NCBI GenBank assembly: GCA_003553895.1
Contig: PWFM01000029.1
Coordinates: 1-11,765 of the forward strand
Length of the DNA: 11,765 nucleotides
Source: Syntrophomonadaceae bacterium
GTDB lineage: Bacteria; Bacillota; Dethiobacteria; DTU022
Direction of reading: 5' to 3'
Shown: one piece after another, positions 1 through 7,767 of the stretch
Layout: each line of letters starts with the position of its first letter
Numbering within the stretch: the first letter of the stretch is position 1
Translations under genes and position numbers: made by a program
Notes under the pieces: generated by a model
What the model was told of the DNA's origin: nothing
Database searches by the model: none
The model's input: the letters and a program-made list of their open reading frames with translations, nothing else

Positions 1-1536
1 CAGGATCGAGGGCTTATAACTTTCAGCCGAATCAATAATTTTATCGGGCAGCAGGGCCAGGGTTTTAACCAGGGTTATTTCCTCTTCTTTTTCTAGCCTG
101 GCTGCCGCCTCGTCTTTCCAGGCCAGGAGTCCGGGTTCCGCTTTGCGAATAATACTGCATATCCTGGCATGGGCATACTGAATATAAGCGGCTGTTTCTC
201 CAGAAAAATCGAGCACTTTCTCCCAATCAAATTCTATATTTTTAACCCGGTCATTACTCAGATCCCCAAATCTAACCGCTCCCAGGCCGACCGCTTCAGC
301 AGCGCCTTCTTTGTCCTCCAGGTCAGGATTCTTCTCTTCTATAATCTCCCGGGCCATTTCGACTGCCCGGTCCAATACTTCTTCCAGCAGGATGATTTTC
401 CCGGCCCGAGTAGACATGCGCCCTTCTTTGAAGCGAATCATGCCAAAAGGCACATGTACACATTGCGAAGACCATTCAAAACCGAGCAGTTCAAGGACTT
501 TAAAAAGCTGCTGAAAATGAAGGGTCTGTTCAGCACCCACCACGTACAGTGAACGGGCAAAGTTAAAAGTTTCTTTCCGGTATATTGCCGCCGCCAGGTC
601 TCTTGTGATATAAAGAGTAGCTCCATCCTTTTTGCGAAGCATTACCGGAGGGAGGTTATGCGGTTCCAGATCGACAATTAGCGCCCCTTCGCTTTCTTTG
701 GCAATTCCTTTTTCTTCAACCAGTTCGATCGTGCGCTCAAGCATCTGGTTATAGTGACTTTCCCCGTGGTAGTGTTCAAATTCTATGCCCAGTCGGCTGT
801 AAATTGAAGCATAGGCTTCCAGGCTTAGTTCTTTAAAATGTTCCCAGTAGGAAACTGCTTCCGGATCAGCACTTTCCAACTTTTTAAACCAGGACCGGGC
901 CTCCTCATCAAGGGTGGGTTCTTCTTCGGCTTCCTGGTGAAATTGCACATAAAGGCGGTAAAGGTATTCAACGGGATCCTCTTTTAGTTTGCTATCTTCA
1001 CCCCAGCGTTTATAGGCCACGATCAGCTTGCCGAACTGAGTTCCCCAGTCACCGAGGTGATTAATCCCGATACTGTTATAACCGAGAGCCCTGTAAAGGA
1101 GATACAAGGAATGTCCAATTACAGTAGAACGGATATGCCCGACCCCGAAAGGTTTGGCTATATTAGGAGAAGAATAATCAACGGTTACATTCTGCCCCTT
1201 GCCAATATCGGCATGTCCATAGCGGTCTTTTTCATTTCCTACTTTTTTTAACACTTCGAGGTTGTAGGCTTGCGGGGCAATATAAAAATTAAGATAGGGA
1301 CCCCGGGGCTCAGCTTTTTCCCAAAGGTGACCTTGCTGTTCGGAAAGTTGTTCCGCAAGTTCTTTTGCGATTACTGGTGGGGGTTTCTTCAGGGTTTTGG
1401 CCAGTGTAAAACAGGGAAAAGCCAGGTCTCCGTACTCCGGCTCCGGAGGAACTTCAATCAGTTCTCGGACCCGATCGGCTTTCATATCGACTAAAGGCGC
1501 TAGTACCTCTCCAATCTCTTCCTTTAATTTCTGCAT
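1..1536 (-). CDS. argS: Arginyl-tRNA synthetase (partial, C-terminus beyond window)
   Basis: Class I aminoacyl-tRNA synthetase that charges tRNA-Arg with arginine in the cytoplasm. The frame is open without interruption for 512 codons and runs off base 1. The N-terminal tRNA-binding domain occupies roughly residues 1-110. The motif SSPNIAKPFGVGHIRSTVIG (about residues 122-141) carries the HIGH-type signature (GVGH), and RMSTR at 373-377 is the KMSKS-type loop. The DALR anticodon-binding domain begins near 445 and includes YAHARICSI. Relatives are about 555-565 residues, so roughly 45-50 residues are missing. The ATG at 1536 is chosen because AAGGAG lies 10 bases upstream and the protein then starts as expected (MQKLKEEI). 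A separate promoter lies just upstream, so it need not depend on the preceding GerMN gene. Identity is secure from the motifs. Confidence 0.97.
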   Translation of the reverse strand, partial: MQKLKEEIGEVLAPLVDMKADRVRELIEVPPEPEYGDLAFPCFTLAKTLKKPPPVIAKELAEQLSEQQGHLWEKAEPRGPYLNFYIAPQAYNLEVLKKVGNEKDRYGHADIGKGQNVTVDYSSPNIAKPFGVGHIRSTVIGHSLYLLYRALGYNSIGINHLGDWGTQFGKLIVAYKRWGEDSKLKEDPVEYLYRLYVQFHQEAEEEPTLDEEARSWFKKLESADPEAVSYWEHFKELSLEAYASIYSRLGIEFEHYHGESHYNQMLERTIELVEEKGIAKESEGALIVDLEPHNLPPVMLRKKDGATLYITRDLAAAIYRKETFNFARSLYVVGAEQTLHFQQLFKVLELLGFEWSSQCVHVPFGMIRFKEGRMSTRAGKIILLEEVLDRAVEMAREIIEEKNPDLEDKEGAAEAVGLGAVRFGDLSNDRVKNIEFDWEKVLDFSGETAAYIQYAHARICSIIRKAEPGLLAWKDEAAARLEKEEEITLVKTLALLPDKIIDSAESYKPSIL

Positions 1537-1567
1537 ATATCGTTATCTCCTTAGCGCTTTATCACTT

Positions 1568-1596
1568 ATTTTAGCTTATAGACTATTATTTTACAA
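1568..1596 (-). promoter_or_regulatory. Sigma-A-like promoter of argS
   Basis: On the minus strand, TTGTAA (1591-1596) and TAAAAT (1568-1573) are separated by 17 bases. They match the -35 consensus at 4 of 6 positions and the -10 consensus at 5 of 6. Transcription would start near 1561, giving a leader of about 25 bases before the argS start codon. The 119-base gap is too short for a classical T-box leader. This is a pattern match only. Confidence 0.5.
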
Positions 1597-1655
1597 ATAT
1601 TTTTCCCTTTTATAGCCAGGGTATGGCGCTTTTTTGAAGAGGCTTGCTTAATTGG

Positions 1656-3701
1656 TTACTGCTCCGGGTTAATAAAATAAGGCCGGTGGCGAAAACGGCC
1701 CAGTGAAGGATACCCTTCCGGCGGCTCCCAATATTCGCCATCAACCAGGATCTCAACCCTCTGAACTCGGCTGTTTTCGAAAACAGTCATAATCAGCGAG
1801 TCCAGGATCAGTTCGGATTGCAGCTTTTCTTGTTCTCCACCTTTTTCCGGAAATATTTTCTTGAAAGAATAGGTCAGGTTAACCTGGATATGTTCCCTGG
1901 AGATCCGCAAGTCAATTATATCCAGGCCGGAAGGAACAAACGGCAGAGCCCGGCATGATATAAGAGCCTGATCAACCAGGTGCTGTAAATCAGCTTCTTT
2001 ATCATTTTCCGTAGCTGCTTCCTGCACTTTCAAGTAGTAACGATTACCGCTCATAACCGGTCTATAGACCGGTTTTTCCCACCGGTAAGGGCTGAGAGGT
2101 TGATCAAGCACCAGGTCTTCTCCAAAAACTTCCAGGGGCTCTCCATCAACCGTCAGCACAATTTCTTCAACCTCAGAAAAAGAACTGATGGTAAGGAGCA
2201 GGGAATCAAGCGCAGTTGTACTTGGAGCTTCACCACTTAATTCAGCCAGTTCAGGCGGTATTTCCAGAGTGACAAGACCCTCTTCCCCCGAAAATTCAAC
2301 TTCGATAGGAACCTCTTTCTGGGGAATGGTCCGGTAAAGAGCGCTCCCGCGGGCCGGACCGCGGATCAATTCCTCTACTGCAGCTTGAATTGGATCATCT
2401 GTTTCATTTAAAGATCTGGTGACAGGGACCAGGTTTGAATTTTCATCTATGAAATAGAGGGGAACCTTTATTTCATCAGCCTTTTGTTCGGTTGAAACCG
2501 GGTTATAAATGGGGACTTTGGCTACATCATTTTCTGTTTCGGCGAGTAGTGGTTCCAGGTTAATAAGATCAATATATCCGTCTTCACCACCTACTACTAC
2601 GAGATGCGGATGACCCGATTTGACCAGTTTTTCAACCCGCATGGCCACTTCCCAACTGTTCACTTCTACCCCCTGCCGGTCAAGAATTTTCATTTGAGTA
2701 TAATCTTCGCGGTAATGACGCCAGGAACTGGACACAATATACTGGCCATCAGCGGTAAAAGAAAACAGGGACCCATCGGCAACCCTCTTGTTCCATAGCA
2801 AATTATCAGTTAAATCGTAATAGTACAGGTTTTCATCCGCGCCCTCCTGGTTTCCGTAAACCAGGAGACGGTTATAGTTCTGGGGGTTGAACATTACTGT
2901 TTGAGGATTAAAGGGTATTTCGTTCTCCCATAAGGCCTGGCCCTGAGAATCATAAACGGTTAGTTTCTTCTCTTCTGAAGCCGCCATGCGGCTTCCATGC
3001 CTCGACACGGCTGTCAGGCGTTTGCCTTCATACGACCAGAGCTCTTCACCGTCAATATTAACCGCGCTAAAAGTCGGTTGTTCATCTTCCATATGGGTAA
3101 AGAAAACACTGGCCTGTTCAAGGTATTCACTGGAAAGATAAAGGTTTTTGACCGGTCCGCTATCAAGAGACCACTTCAGTTCTCCGTCCCGGTTGTAAAA
3201 TTCGATGATATGGCTTTCAGCCTCTTCATCCACCCGGGCAGCAGCCACCCAGTTGGCATTGGGAGCAATAGCCACATGTTCAACAGGGGGCCCTTCATTC
3301 TGCCAGGAAAACTCCAGATCGGTGGAGGTAAAGTAAAGTAACCCGCCTTCTGTGCCGGTAACGACATAGTTGCCGCAGGAAGATAGTTTTGCCTGTCTGG
3401 GCGCAGTAGAAAAACTTTTATCCCAGCGTAATCTTCTTTCCTGATCAAGGAGGCTAATCATTTGCTGATCAGTACTAAACAAGATCCCGGTCAAATTGTG
3501 GTCAACGCTGAGATCATATATTTCAGCGCTGGAAAACCAGAGGTCGTAGAGCGCACCACCTTGATCGGGGTCCTGGGGATCTACAGTTACCCCTGTTTGT
3601 TCCGGCGCAGGCATTAGCTGTAAGATCAGCATATATACTCCGGCCAACATAAACAGAGCGGCCAGGGCAATTATATAATAAAATGGCTGGACATTTTTCA
3701 T
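1656..3701 (-). CDS. Membrane-anchored beta-propeller protein with two GerMN-type domains
   Basis: Predicted to be a single-pass membrane protein with a large extracytoplasmic part. Residues 7-29 are a hydrophobic anchor with no lipobox cysteine. Residues 54-390 hold seven repeats, each with a tryptophan at a similar place (about 93, 133, 177, 222, 258, 303 and 350), typical of a PQQ/WD40-like seven-bladed propeller. A GerMN domain (PLYFIDENSNLVPV onward, about 411-525) follows, and a second, more diverged copy fills about 553-665. GerMN domains occur in the germination protein GerM and in actinobacterial LpqB. Its substrate or partner is unknown. The frame also opens with TTG at 3704; ATG at 3701 is preferred, with GGGGGTG 7 bases upstream. 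It follows a two-component system on the same strand, which suggests a role in envelope sensing or wall remodelling. The domain calls are from sequence pattern; the function is inference. Confidence 0.85.
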   Translation of the reverse strand: MKNVQPFYYIIALAALFMLAGVYMLILQLMPAPEQTGVTVDPQDPDQGGALYDLWFSSAEIYDLSVDHNLTGILFSTDQQMISLLDQERRLRWDKSFSTAPRQAKLSSCGNYVVTGTEGGLLYFTSTDLEFSWQNEGPPVEHVAIAPNANWVAAARVDEEAESHIIEFYNRDGELKWSLDSGPVKNLYLSSEYLEQASVFFTHMEDEQPTFSAVNIDGEELWSYEGKRLTAVSRHGSRMAASEEKKLTVYDSQGQALWENEIPFNPQTVMFNPQNYNRLLVYGNQEGADENLYYYDLTDNLLWNKRVADGSLFSFTADGQYIVSSSWRHYREDYTQMKILDRQGVEVNSWEVAMRVEKLVKSGHPHLVVVGGEDGYIDLINLEPLLAETENDVAKVPIYNPVSTEQKADEIKVPLYFIDENSNLVPVTRSLNETDDPIQAAVEELIRGPARGSALYRTIPQKEVPIEVEFSGEEGLVTLEIPPELAELSGEAPSTTALDSLLLTISSFSEVEEIVLTVDGEPLEVFGEDLVLDQPLSPYRWEKPVYRPVMSGNRYYLKVQEAATENDKEADLQHLVDQALISCRALPFVPSGLDIIDLRISREHIQVNLTYSFKKIFPEKGGEQEKLQSELILDSLIMTVFENSRVQRVEILVDGEYWEPPEGYPSLGRFRHRPYFINPEQ

Positions 3702-3740
3702 CAAAAAACACCCCCGAATAACAAAACCAGAGTGTTAAAT

Positions 3741-3769
3741 ATTGTATCATACCCCCGGGCTCTTGCGAA
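3741..3769 (-). promoter_or_regulatory. Sigma-A-like promoter of the propeller-GerMN gene
   Basis: On the minus strand, TTCGCA (3764-3769, 4 of 6 matches) and TACAAT (3741-3746, 5 of 6) are 17 bases apart. An alternative -10, TATGAT, overlaps just upstream. The start of transcription would be near 3734, about 33 bases before the start codon. The gap after the kinase gene shows no convincing intrinsic terminator, so read-through from the two-component operon is also possible. Confidence 0.45.
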
Positions 3770-3818
3770 AACTAAAACAATTAAAATTTAATGAAGCCGG
3801 GTTAAATATCCCTAACAA

Positions 3819-5228
3819 TTATTCAACAGCGGGCAGGGCAAAATAAAAGCTGCTTCCCTGGCCTTCTTCCCTTTCCACCCAAACCCTGCCGTTGTGTTTG
3901 GCTACAATTTCACTGACGATGGCCAGGCCCAATCCTGTTCCGCCTCCTTCCCTGGAACGGGCTTTGTCAACGCGGTAAAAACGTTCAAAGATGAAACTCT
4001 GATCTTCTTTGGGAATACCGCTACCGGTATCTTCCACAGTTATAATTACTTCGCCTTCAACCTGGTCAAGAGATACCGTTACAGAACCACCGGTAGGAGT
4101 ATAGTTCAGGGCGTTATCGAGCAGGTTAGAGACAACCTGGCGAAGCTGCATGGGCACAGCCGACACTTTCATCATTTCCTCCGGGATAAGTTCAATCAAA
4201 TCCACACCGGACTGTTTGAAACGATACCTGTTTTCCTTGATCATATCCTTGAGCAAGAAGTTCATGGTTACCTCTTCATATTCGACCCGGTTCTTTTCCA
4301 GCTTGGACAATTCCAGCAGGTCATTAACCAGTTGGACCAGGCGATCAAGCTCGTTATCAAGATCATCGACAAACTCTTTCTGCTGCTCAGGATCCATATC
4401 ATGCTCCTTGAGTGACTTAGTTAAAAGGCTCATAGTAGTTAAAGGTGTGCGGACCTCGTGGGCAACATCGGCGGCAAATTTCTTTAAATTATTGGTATAG
4501 TAGTTAAGACGCTTGGCCATAACGTTAAACTGATCGGCAAGACGACCAATCTCATCACCTGAAGTAAATTCAATATGCTGATCAAGCTTGCCTTCAGACA
4601 TCTTTCTGGCCGCAACAGTAAGTTCTTCCAGAGGGCCTGTAAAACGGCGGGCCAGGGCAATCGAACCACCGCCTACAATAGCCATGGCCAGGACCGTTGA
4701 TAAAAATAGGAAGATCCGAATATCGGCCAGGGTTTGATGCACATCTTCCAACGAGGTAGAAAGAAAAATAACCCCGATGATATCTCCGTTTCCTTCTTTG
4801 ACCGGAATAGCCATCTGCATAATCTGATGCCCTATCCTTTCGCTGTAGGTAATACTGTTGCTTACTTCTCCGTCAAGGGCATTTTTAACATCTTCGTGGT
4901 CGAGAGTCTGATTGAGAAGGCCACCGACCCGGACCGAGTCTCCCACAACCATGCCCTGGTCATCAATGAATACGACCCGGGCACCGGCCTGACGGCTAAT
5001 ATTTTCAGCCAGGGAACTCAAACGAACAGTATCTATCTGGCCTCTTAGATGACCAACCAGGAATTCCGAAGCCAAGAATCCGGTCCGCTGAAGATGTTCC
5101 AGAAGGTTGTTCATGTGGTAACGTTCCAGAGTGGAGTATAAAAAGAGGCTTATAATCAACATGACAGCAAGGATTATGGCCAAAAAAACGGCCGTCAAAC
5201 GAAACCGGATGCTGTAAAACCTCGACAT
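3819..5228 (-). CDS. Two-component sensor histidine kinase (HAMP, HisKA, HATPase_c)
   Basis: Membrane sensor kinase of 469 residues that should phosphorylate the response regulator encoded immediately upstream. Transmembrane segments lie at about 12-32 and 171-193 and flank an extracytoplasmic PAS/Cache-like sensor domain (about 33-170, with ARVVFIDDQGMVVGDS). A HAMP linker follows at 193-245. The HisKA motif FAADVAHEVRTPL carries the phosphoacceptor His257. The ATPase domain shows the N box near 364-377 (N368, N372), G1 VEDTGSGIP (398-406), F box FIFERFYR (412-419) and G2 GGGTGLGLAI (428-437). Unlike B. subtilis WalK, no cytoplasmic PAS domain lies between HAMP and HisKA. The ATG shares one base with the TAA of the regulator gene (TAATG), and GGAGG sits 7 bases upstream, so translation is probably coupled. 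The signal it senses cannot be read; WalK/PhoR/MtrB-like envelope sensing is inferred. Confidence 0.95.
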   Translation of the reverse strand: MSRFYSIRFRLTAVFLAIILAVMLIISLFLYSTLERYHMNNLLEHLQRTGFLASEFLVGHLRGQIDTVRLSSLAENISRQAGARVVFIDDQGMVVGDSVRVGGLLNQTLDHEDVKNALDGEVSNSITYSERIGHQIMQMAIPVKEGNGDIIGVIFLSTSLEDVHQTLADIRIFLFLSTVLAMAIVGGGSIALARRFTGPLEELTVAARKMSEGKLDQHIEFTSGDEIGRLADQFNVMAKRLNYYTNNLKKFAADVAHEVRTPLTTMSLLTKSLKEHDMDPEQQKEFVDDLDNELDRLVQLVNDLLELSKLEKNRVEYEEVTMNFLLKDMIKENRYRFKQSGVDLIELIPEEMMKVSAVPMQLRQVVSNLLDNALNYTPTGGSVTVSLDQVEGEVIITVEDTGSGIPKEDQSFIFERFYRVDKARSREGGGTGLGLAIVSEIVAKHNGRVWVEREEGQGSSFYFALPAVE

Positions 5229-5920
5229 TAAATATCCTCCCTGAGTTTATAACCCGTGCCCCAAACAGTAATAATATATTCCGGGTTGGCCGGATCATTT
5301 TCAATCTTTTCCCTCAGATGCCTGATATGCACATCAACAGTACGGACATCCCCATAGTAGTCATAACCCCAGACCTGGGCTAACAACTGCTCCCGGGAAT
5401 AAACATTGCCGGCATTGAGAGCCAAAAAGCTGAGCAGCGCAAACTCTTTTGAGGTCAAATTAATTTCTTTATCCCCCAGCCGTACTCTGTGCTGCAACAG
5501 ATCAATCTGCAGTTTACCGATTTGTATTTGTTTCCGAGACTCTTCTTGCGAAGCTGTGCTGCGTCTCAAGATCGCTTTGATCCTGGCTACAAGCTCACGT
5601 GAATTAAATGGCTTGGTCAGGTAATCATCAGCGCCCAGTTCCAGACCGAGCACTTTGTCAATATCTTCACTACGGGCAGTTAGCATGATAATCGGCACTT
5701 CCAGTTTTTTGCGAATCCGGCGGCAGACTTCAAAACCATCAACCTCGGGTAACATCAAGTCCAGGACTACAACATCCGGTTTCAAGGAAAAAACTTTTTC
5801 CAGCGCCTCTTCGCCATCATAAGCGGTATCCACCCGGAAACCCTCTTTTTGCAGGTTAAAGGTCAGGGCCTTAACCAGCGTTTTTTCATCATCGACAATT
5901 AAAACGAGCTCATTGCTCAT
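5228..5920 (-). CDS. OmpR/PhoB-family response regulator (WalR/PhoP-like)
   Basis: DNA-binding response regulator of 230 residues, partner of the downstream kinase. The receiver domain (about 4-117) has the acidic pair D10 and D11, phosphoacceptor D54 in VVVLDLMLP, T81 in IIMLTARSE and K103 in DDYLTKPF. A winged-helix effector domain (about 130-228) contains LTSKEFALLSFLA, VWGYDYYGDVRTVDVHIRHLR and the terminal VWGTGYKL typical of the OmpR family. Overall it resembles WalR, PhoP and ResD, but which of these it corresponds to cannot be settled here. An ATG at 5935 is in frame, but its own bases form the GGAGG ribosome site that lies 8 bases before the ATG at 5920, so 5920 is chosen. The gene overlaps the end of the uracil-DNA glycosylase gene by 11 bases and shares one base with the kinase gene. 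Confidence 0.95.
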   Translation of the reverse strand: MSNELVLIVDDEKTLVKALTFNLQKEGFRVDTAYDGEEALEKVFSLKPDVVVLDLMLPEVDGFEVCRRIRKKLEVPIIMLTARSEDIDKVLGLELGADDYLTKPFNSRELVARIKAILRRSTASQEESRKQIQIGKLQIDLLQHRVRLGDKEINLTSKEFALLSFLALNAGNVYSREQLLAQVWGYDYYGDVRTVDVHIRHLREKIENDPANPEYIITVWGTGYKLREDI

Positions 5921-6602
5921 GGAATGAACCTCCATTATCGGAATTATGGTATACCTTGATTACTTTTTTAAAATCCTCCCACACGTATTTCTTTTTACCG
6001 GGATCCCTGAGCAAGGCGGCAGGATGAAATGTCGCCATGTAGCGCCTGCCGCCGATCTGGCGCCATTGCCCGCGAAAACGCGTAATGGCAGCCTCTTTGT
6101 CAATCAGCGTTTTTGTAGCCAGGGATCCAAGACATATTATTATTTCAGGATCTATCAGCTCGAACTGCCTTCTCAAGTAAGGCAGACATGCCTCTATTTC
6201 CGGTTGTGAGGGCAACCTGTTGTTTGGTGGACGGCATTTGACAATATTAGTGATATAAACTTCATTCCGGTCAATTGAGGCCGCCTCTAAAATCCGGTTC
6301 AGCAACTGCCCGGCCCTGCCAACAAAGGGAATACCCTGCCGGTCTTCGTCGCTGCCTGGACCTTCTCCAACCAGCAACAGATCCGCCCCGGGGTTGCCTG
6401 CTCCGAAAACAACCTGCCGGCAGTTTAGTCTCAAGGAACAGCGCCTGCAGGTCAGAGCTTCCTCTTCCAAAGAATCCAGTTCCTGCCTGGAATCATCAGG
6501 TGTGGATGTGCCGGCATGCTTTTCTTTCTCCAATGGCAATTCTTCCCGTTCACTGATTAGATCTAAAAGAGATTTCTGGCGCTCATCCTTGATACTAACC
6601 AC
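5910..6602 (-). CDS. Type 4 uracil-DNA glycosylase (4Fe-4S)
   Basis: Removes uracil from DNA at the start of base-excision repair. The four cysteines expected to hold the 4Fe-4S cluster of family 4 enzymes are C52 and C55 (CRRC), C123 (NIVKCRPP) and C139 (EACLPYL). The uracil-pocket and active-site motif GEGPGSDEDRQGIPFVGRAG covers 79-98, and the second catalytic motif FHPAALLR carries H193. At 230 residues it is slightly long, owing to a charged N-terminal tail of about 45 residues before the cysteines. The start is GTG at 6602; the nearest Shine-Dalgarno-like AGGA is 12 bases away, so initiation is weak or non-standard, but no better in-frame start exists before the conserved region. It overlaps the response regulator gene by 11 bases, so it appears to be the first gene of that operon or to follow ddl at 58 bases. 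Confidence 0.95.
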   Translation of the reverse strand: MVSIKDERQKSLLDLISEREELPLEKEKHAGTSTPDDSRQELDSLEEEALTCRRCSLRLNCRQVVFGAGNPGADLLLVGEGPGSDEDRQGIPFVGRAGQLLNRILEAASIDRNEVYITNIVKCRPPNNRLPSQPEIEACLPYLRRQFELIDPEIIICLGSLATKTLIDKEAAITRFRGQWRQIGGRRYMATFHPAALLRDPGKKKYVWEDFKKVIKVYHNSDNGGSFHEQ

Positions 6603-6618
6603 CCCGCTATTGTATCCT

Positions 6619-6624
6619 ATTATA
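6619..6624 (-). promoter_or_regulatory. Possible -10 element ahead of the uracil-DNA glycosylase gene
   Basis: A perfect TATAAT on the minus strand lies in an AT-rich gap of 58 bases between ddl and the glycosylase gene. No good -35 is visible; the best-placed hexamer (TTTCAA, 18 bases away) matches poorly. If used, the transcript would start only about 10 bases before the GTG, giving a nearly leaderless message, in keeping with the weak ribosome site. Confidence 0.25.
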
Positions 6625-6660
6625 TAAATTTATACCTATTTATTGAAAGCAAAAAGCTAC

Positions 6661-7767
6661 TTATTCTGGAGGAGAAACCATCAGCGAACGGCGGCGTTGA
6701 AAACGACATTCAGCCAGCTCGAGCAGCCTGCCGACAAGATCTTCATAGTTGATCCCGCTGGCCTCCCAAAGCTTTGGATACATACTAATACTGGTAAAAC
6801 CGGGTATGGTATTTATTTCAATCAAAGTGACAGTTTCGGTCAAGGTGTTGACAAAAAAGTCTACCCTCGCCAACCCGCTCGCCTCGATAGCTTTAAATGC
6901 CCGGGCGGAATAATCTCTAACCCTGTTTTCCAAATTTTCTCCCAGCTCAACCGGGATAACAAGCTCTGAACGATCATCAATATACTTGGCCCGGTAATCG
7001 TAAAATTCGTTGCATGGAATTACCTCTCCCGGCCTGGAAGTATATGGCTCCAGATCGCCTAATACGCTGCATTCAATTTCCCTGCCTTCCAGGAAAGTTT
7101 CAACAATCACTTTATCATCATAGAGAAGAGCCTCTTCAACAGCAGCCACCAGCTTATCGGCTGTGCGGACCTTGGTAATACCCACGCTGGAGCCCAGGTT
7201 GGCCGGCTTAACAAAGCAGGGCATCCCGATTTCTTCTGTCACCCGGGCCAACCATGAATGTTCATTGCCGTTCCATTCCCAGCGGTAAAAATAGATAAAG
7301 CGGGCAACCGGGAGCTCGTTTTCTTTAAACAGCGTTTTCATTACTACTTTATCCATGGCTACGCTGGAGGCAAGCACTCCTGAACCGACATAAGGAAGGC
7401 CGGCCATTTCAAATAATCCCTGGATAGTGCCGTCTTCACCGTAGGTGCCATGCAGGACGGGAAATACGATATCAAGAGGCTGGTAAAACCACTCTGAAGG
7501 AGATAGGGCCGATTGCACAAGCAGACCGGGGCGATTGGGATCAGTTATAACAACCGCTGCGCCCGCTTCGCGCGGAGGACGGTTTTCCCAAAGGGCCAAC
7601 CAGGCATCCGGGCCGGTAAACCAGGCTCCTTCCCTGGTTATGCCAACGGGAATAATTTCATATTTTTCCTTGTCGATCGCATCCATAACTGAGGCTGCGG
7701 AACGTAAAGAAACAACATGCTCTCCCGATCTCCCGCCGAACACGACCGCTACCTTCTTGCGCTTCAT
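6661..7767 (-). CDS. ddl: D-alanine--D-alanine ligase
   Basis: ATP-grasp enzyme that joins two D-alanines in the cytoplasm to give the terminal dipeptide of the peptidoglycan stem. Motifs in order, counted from the ATG at 7767, are: GGRSGE (11-16) with the catalytic Glu16; LHGTYGEDGTIQG (105-117); YVGSGVLASSVAMDK (126-140); the ATP-binding KPANLGSSVG (187-196); EFYDYRAKY (254-262), whose last Tyr is the residue associated with D-Ala rather than D-lactate use; and the metal-binding EINTIPGFTS (317-326). At 368 residues it matches the longer Ddl subgroup. Usual HEVSL reads HVVSL here. The frame opens at TTG 7779, but that codon touches GGGGAG, so ATG at 7767 (12 bases from GGGGAG, followed by MKRKKVAVVFGG) is preferred. 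It is divergent from an ATP-grasp ligase and heads the minus-strand run of the repair and two-component genes. Confidence 0.97.
   Translation of the reverse strand: MKRKKVAVVFGGRSGEHVVSLRSAASVMDAIDKEKYEIIPVGITREGAWFTGPDAWLALWENRPPREAGAAVVITDPNRPGLLVQSALSPSEWFYQPLDIVFPVLHGTYGEDGTIQGLFEMAGLPYVGSGVLASSVAMDKVVMKTLFKENELPVARFIYFYRWEWNGNEHSWLARVTEEIGMPCFVKPANLGSSVGITKVRTADKLVAAVEEALLYDDKVIVETFLEGREIECSVLGDLEPYTSRPGEVIPCNEFYDYRAKYIDDRSELVIPVELGENLENRVRDYSARAFKAIEASGLARVDFFVNTLTETVTLIEINTIPGFTSISMYPKLWEASGINYEDLVGRLLELAECRFQRRRSLMVSPPE

Noticed and set aside
1..1536. Possible frameshift in argS, since the gene is open at the window edge
   Set aside because: Codon-by-codon reading gives one continuous frame with all expected motifs; it simply runs off the window.
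1537..1655. T-box leader for argS
   Set aside because: The gap is only 119 bases, a promoter lies about 25 bases from the start codon, and no T-box sequence is present.
3770..3818. Terminator after the kinase gene
   Set aside because: Only AT-rich sequence and distant CCCGG/CCGGG pairing over about 40 bases are seen, with no stem followed by a T-run.
3894..4415. Plus-strand open frame of 173 codons opposite the histidine kinase
   Set aside because: It lies wholly inside the kinase gene, has no ribosome site or recognisable domain, and its composition is that of an antisense shadow.
5921..5935. Earlier in-frame ATG for the response regulator
   Set aside because: Its bases form the GGAGG site for the next ATG (5920), and the extra five residues precede the normal receiver start.
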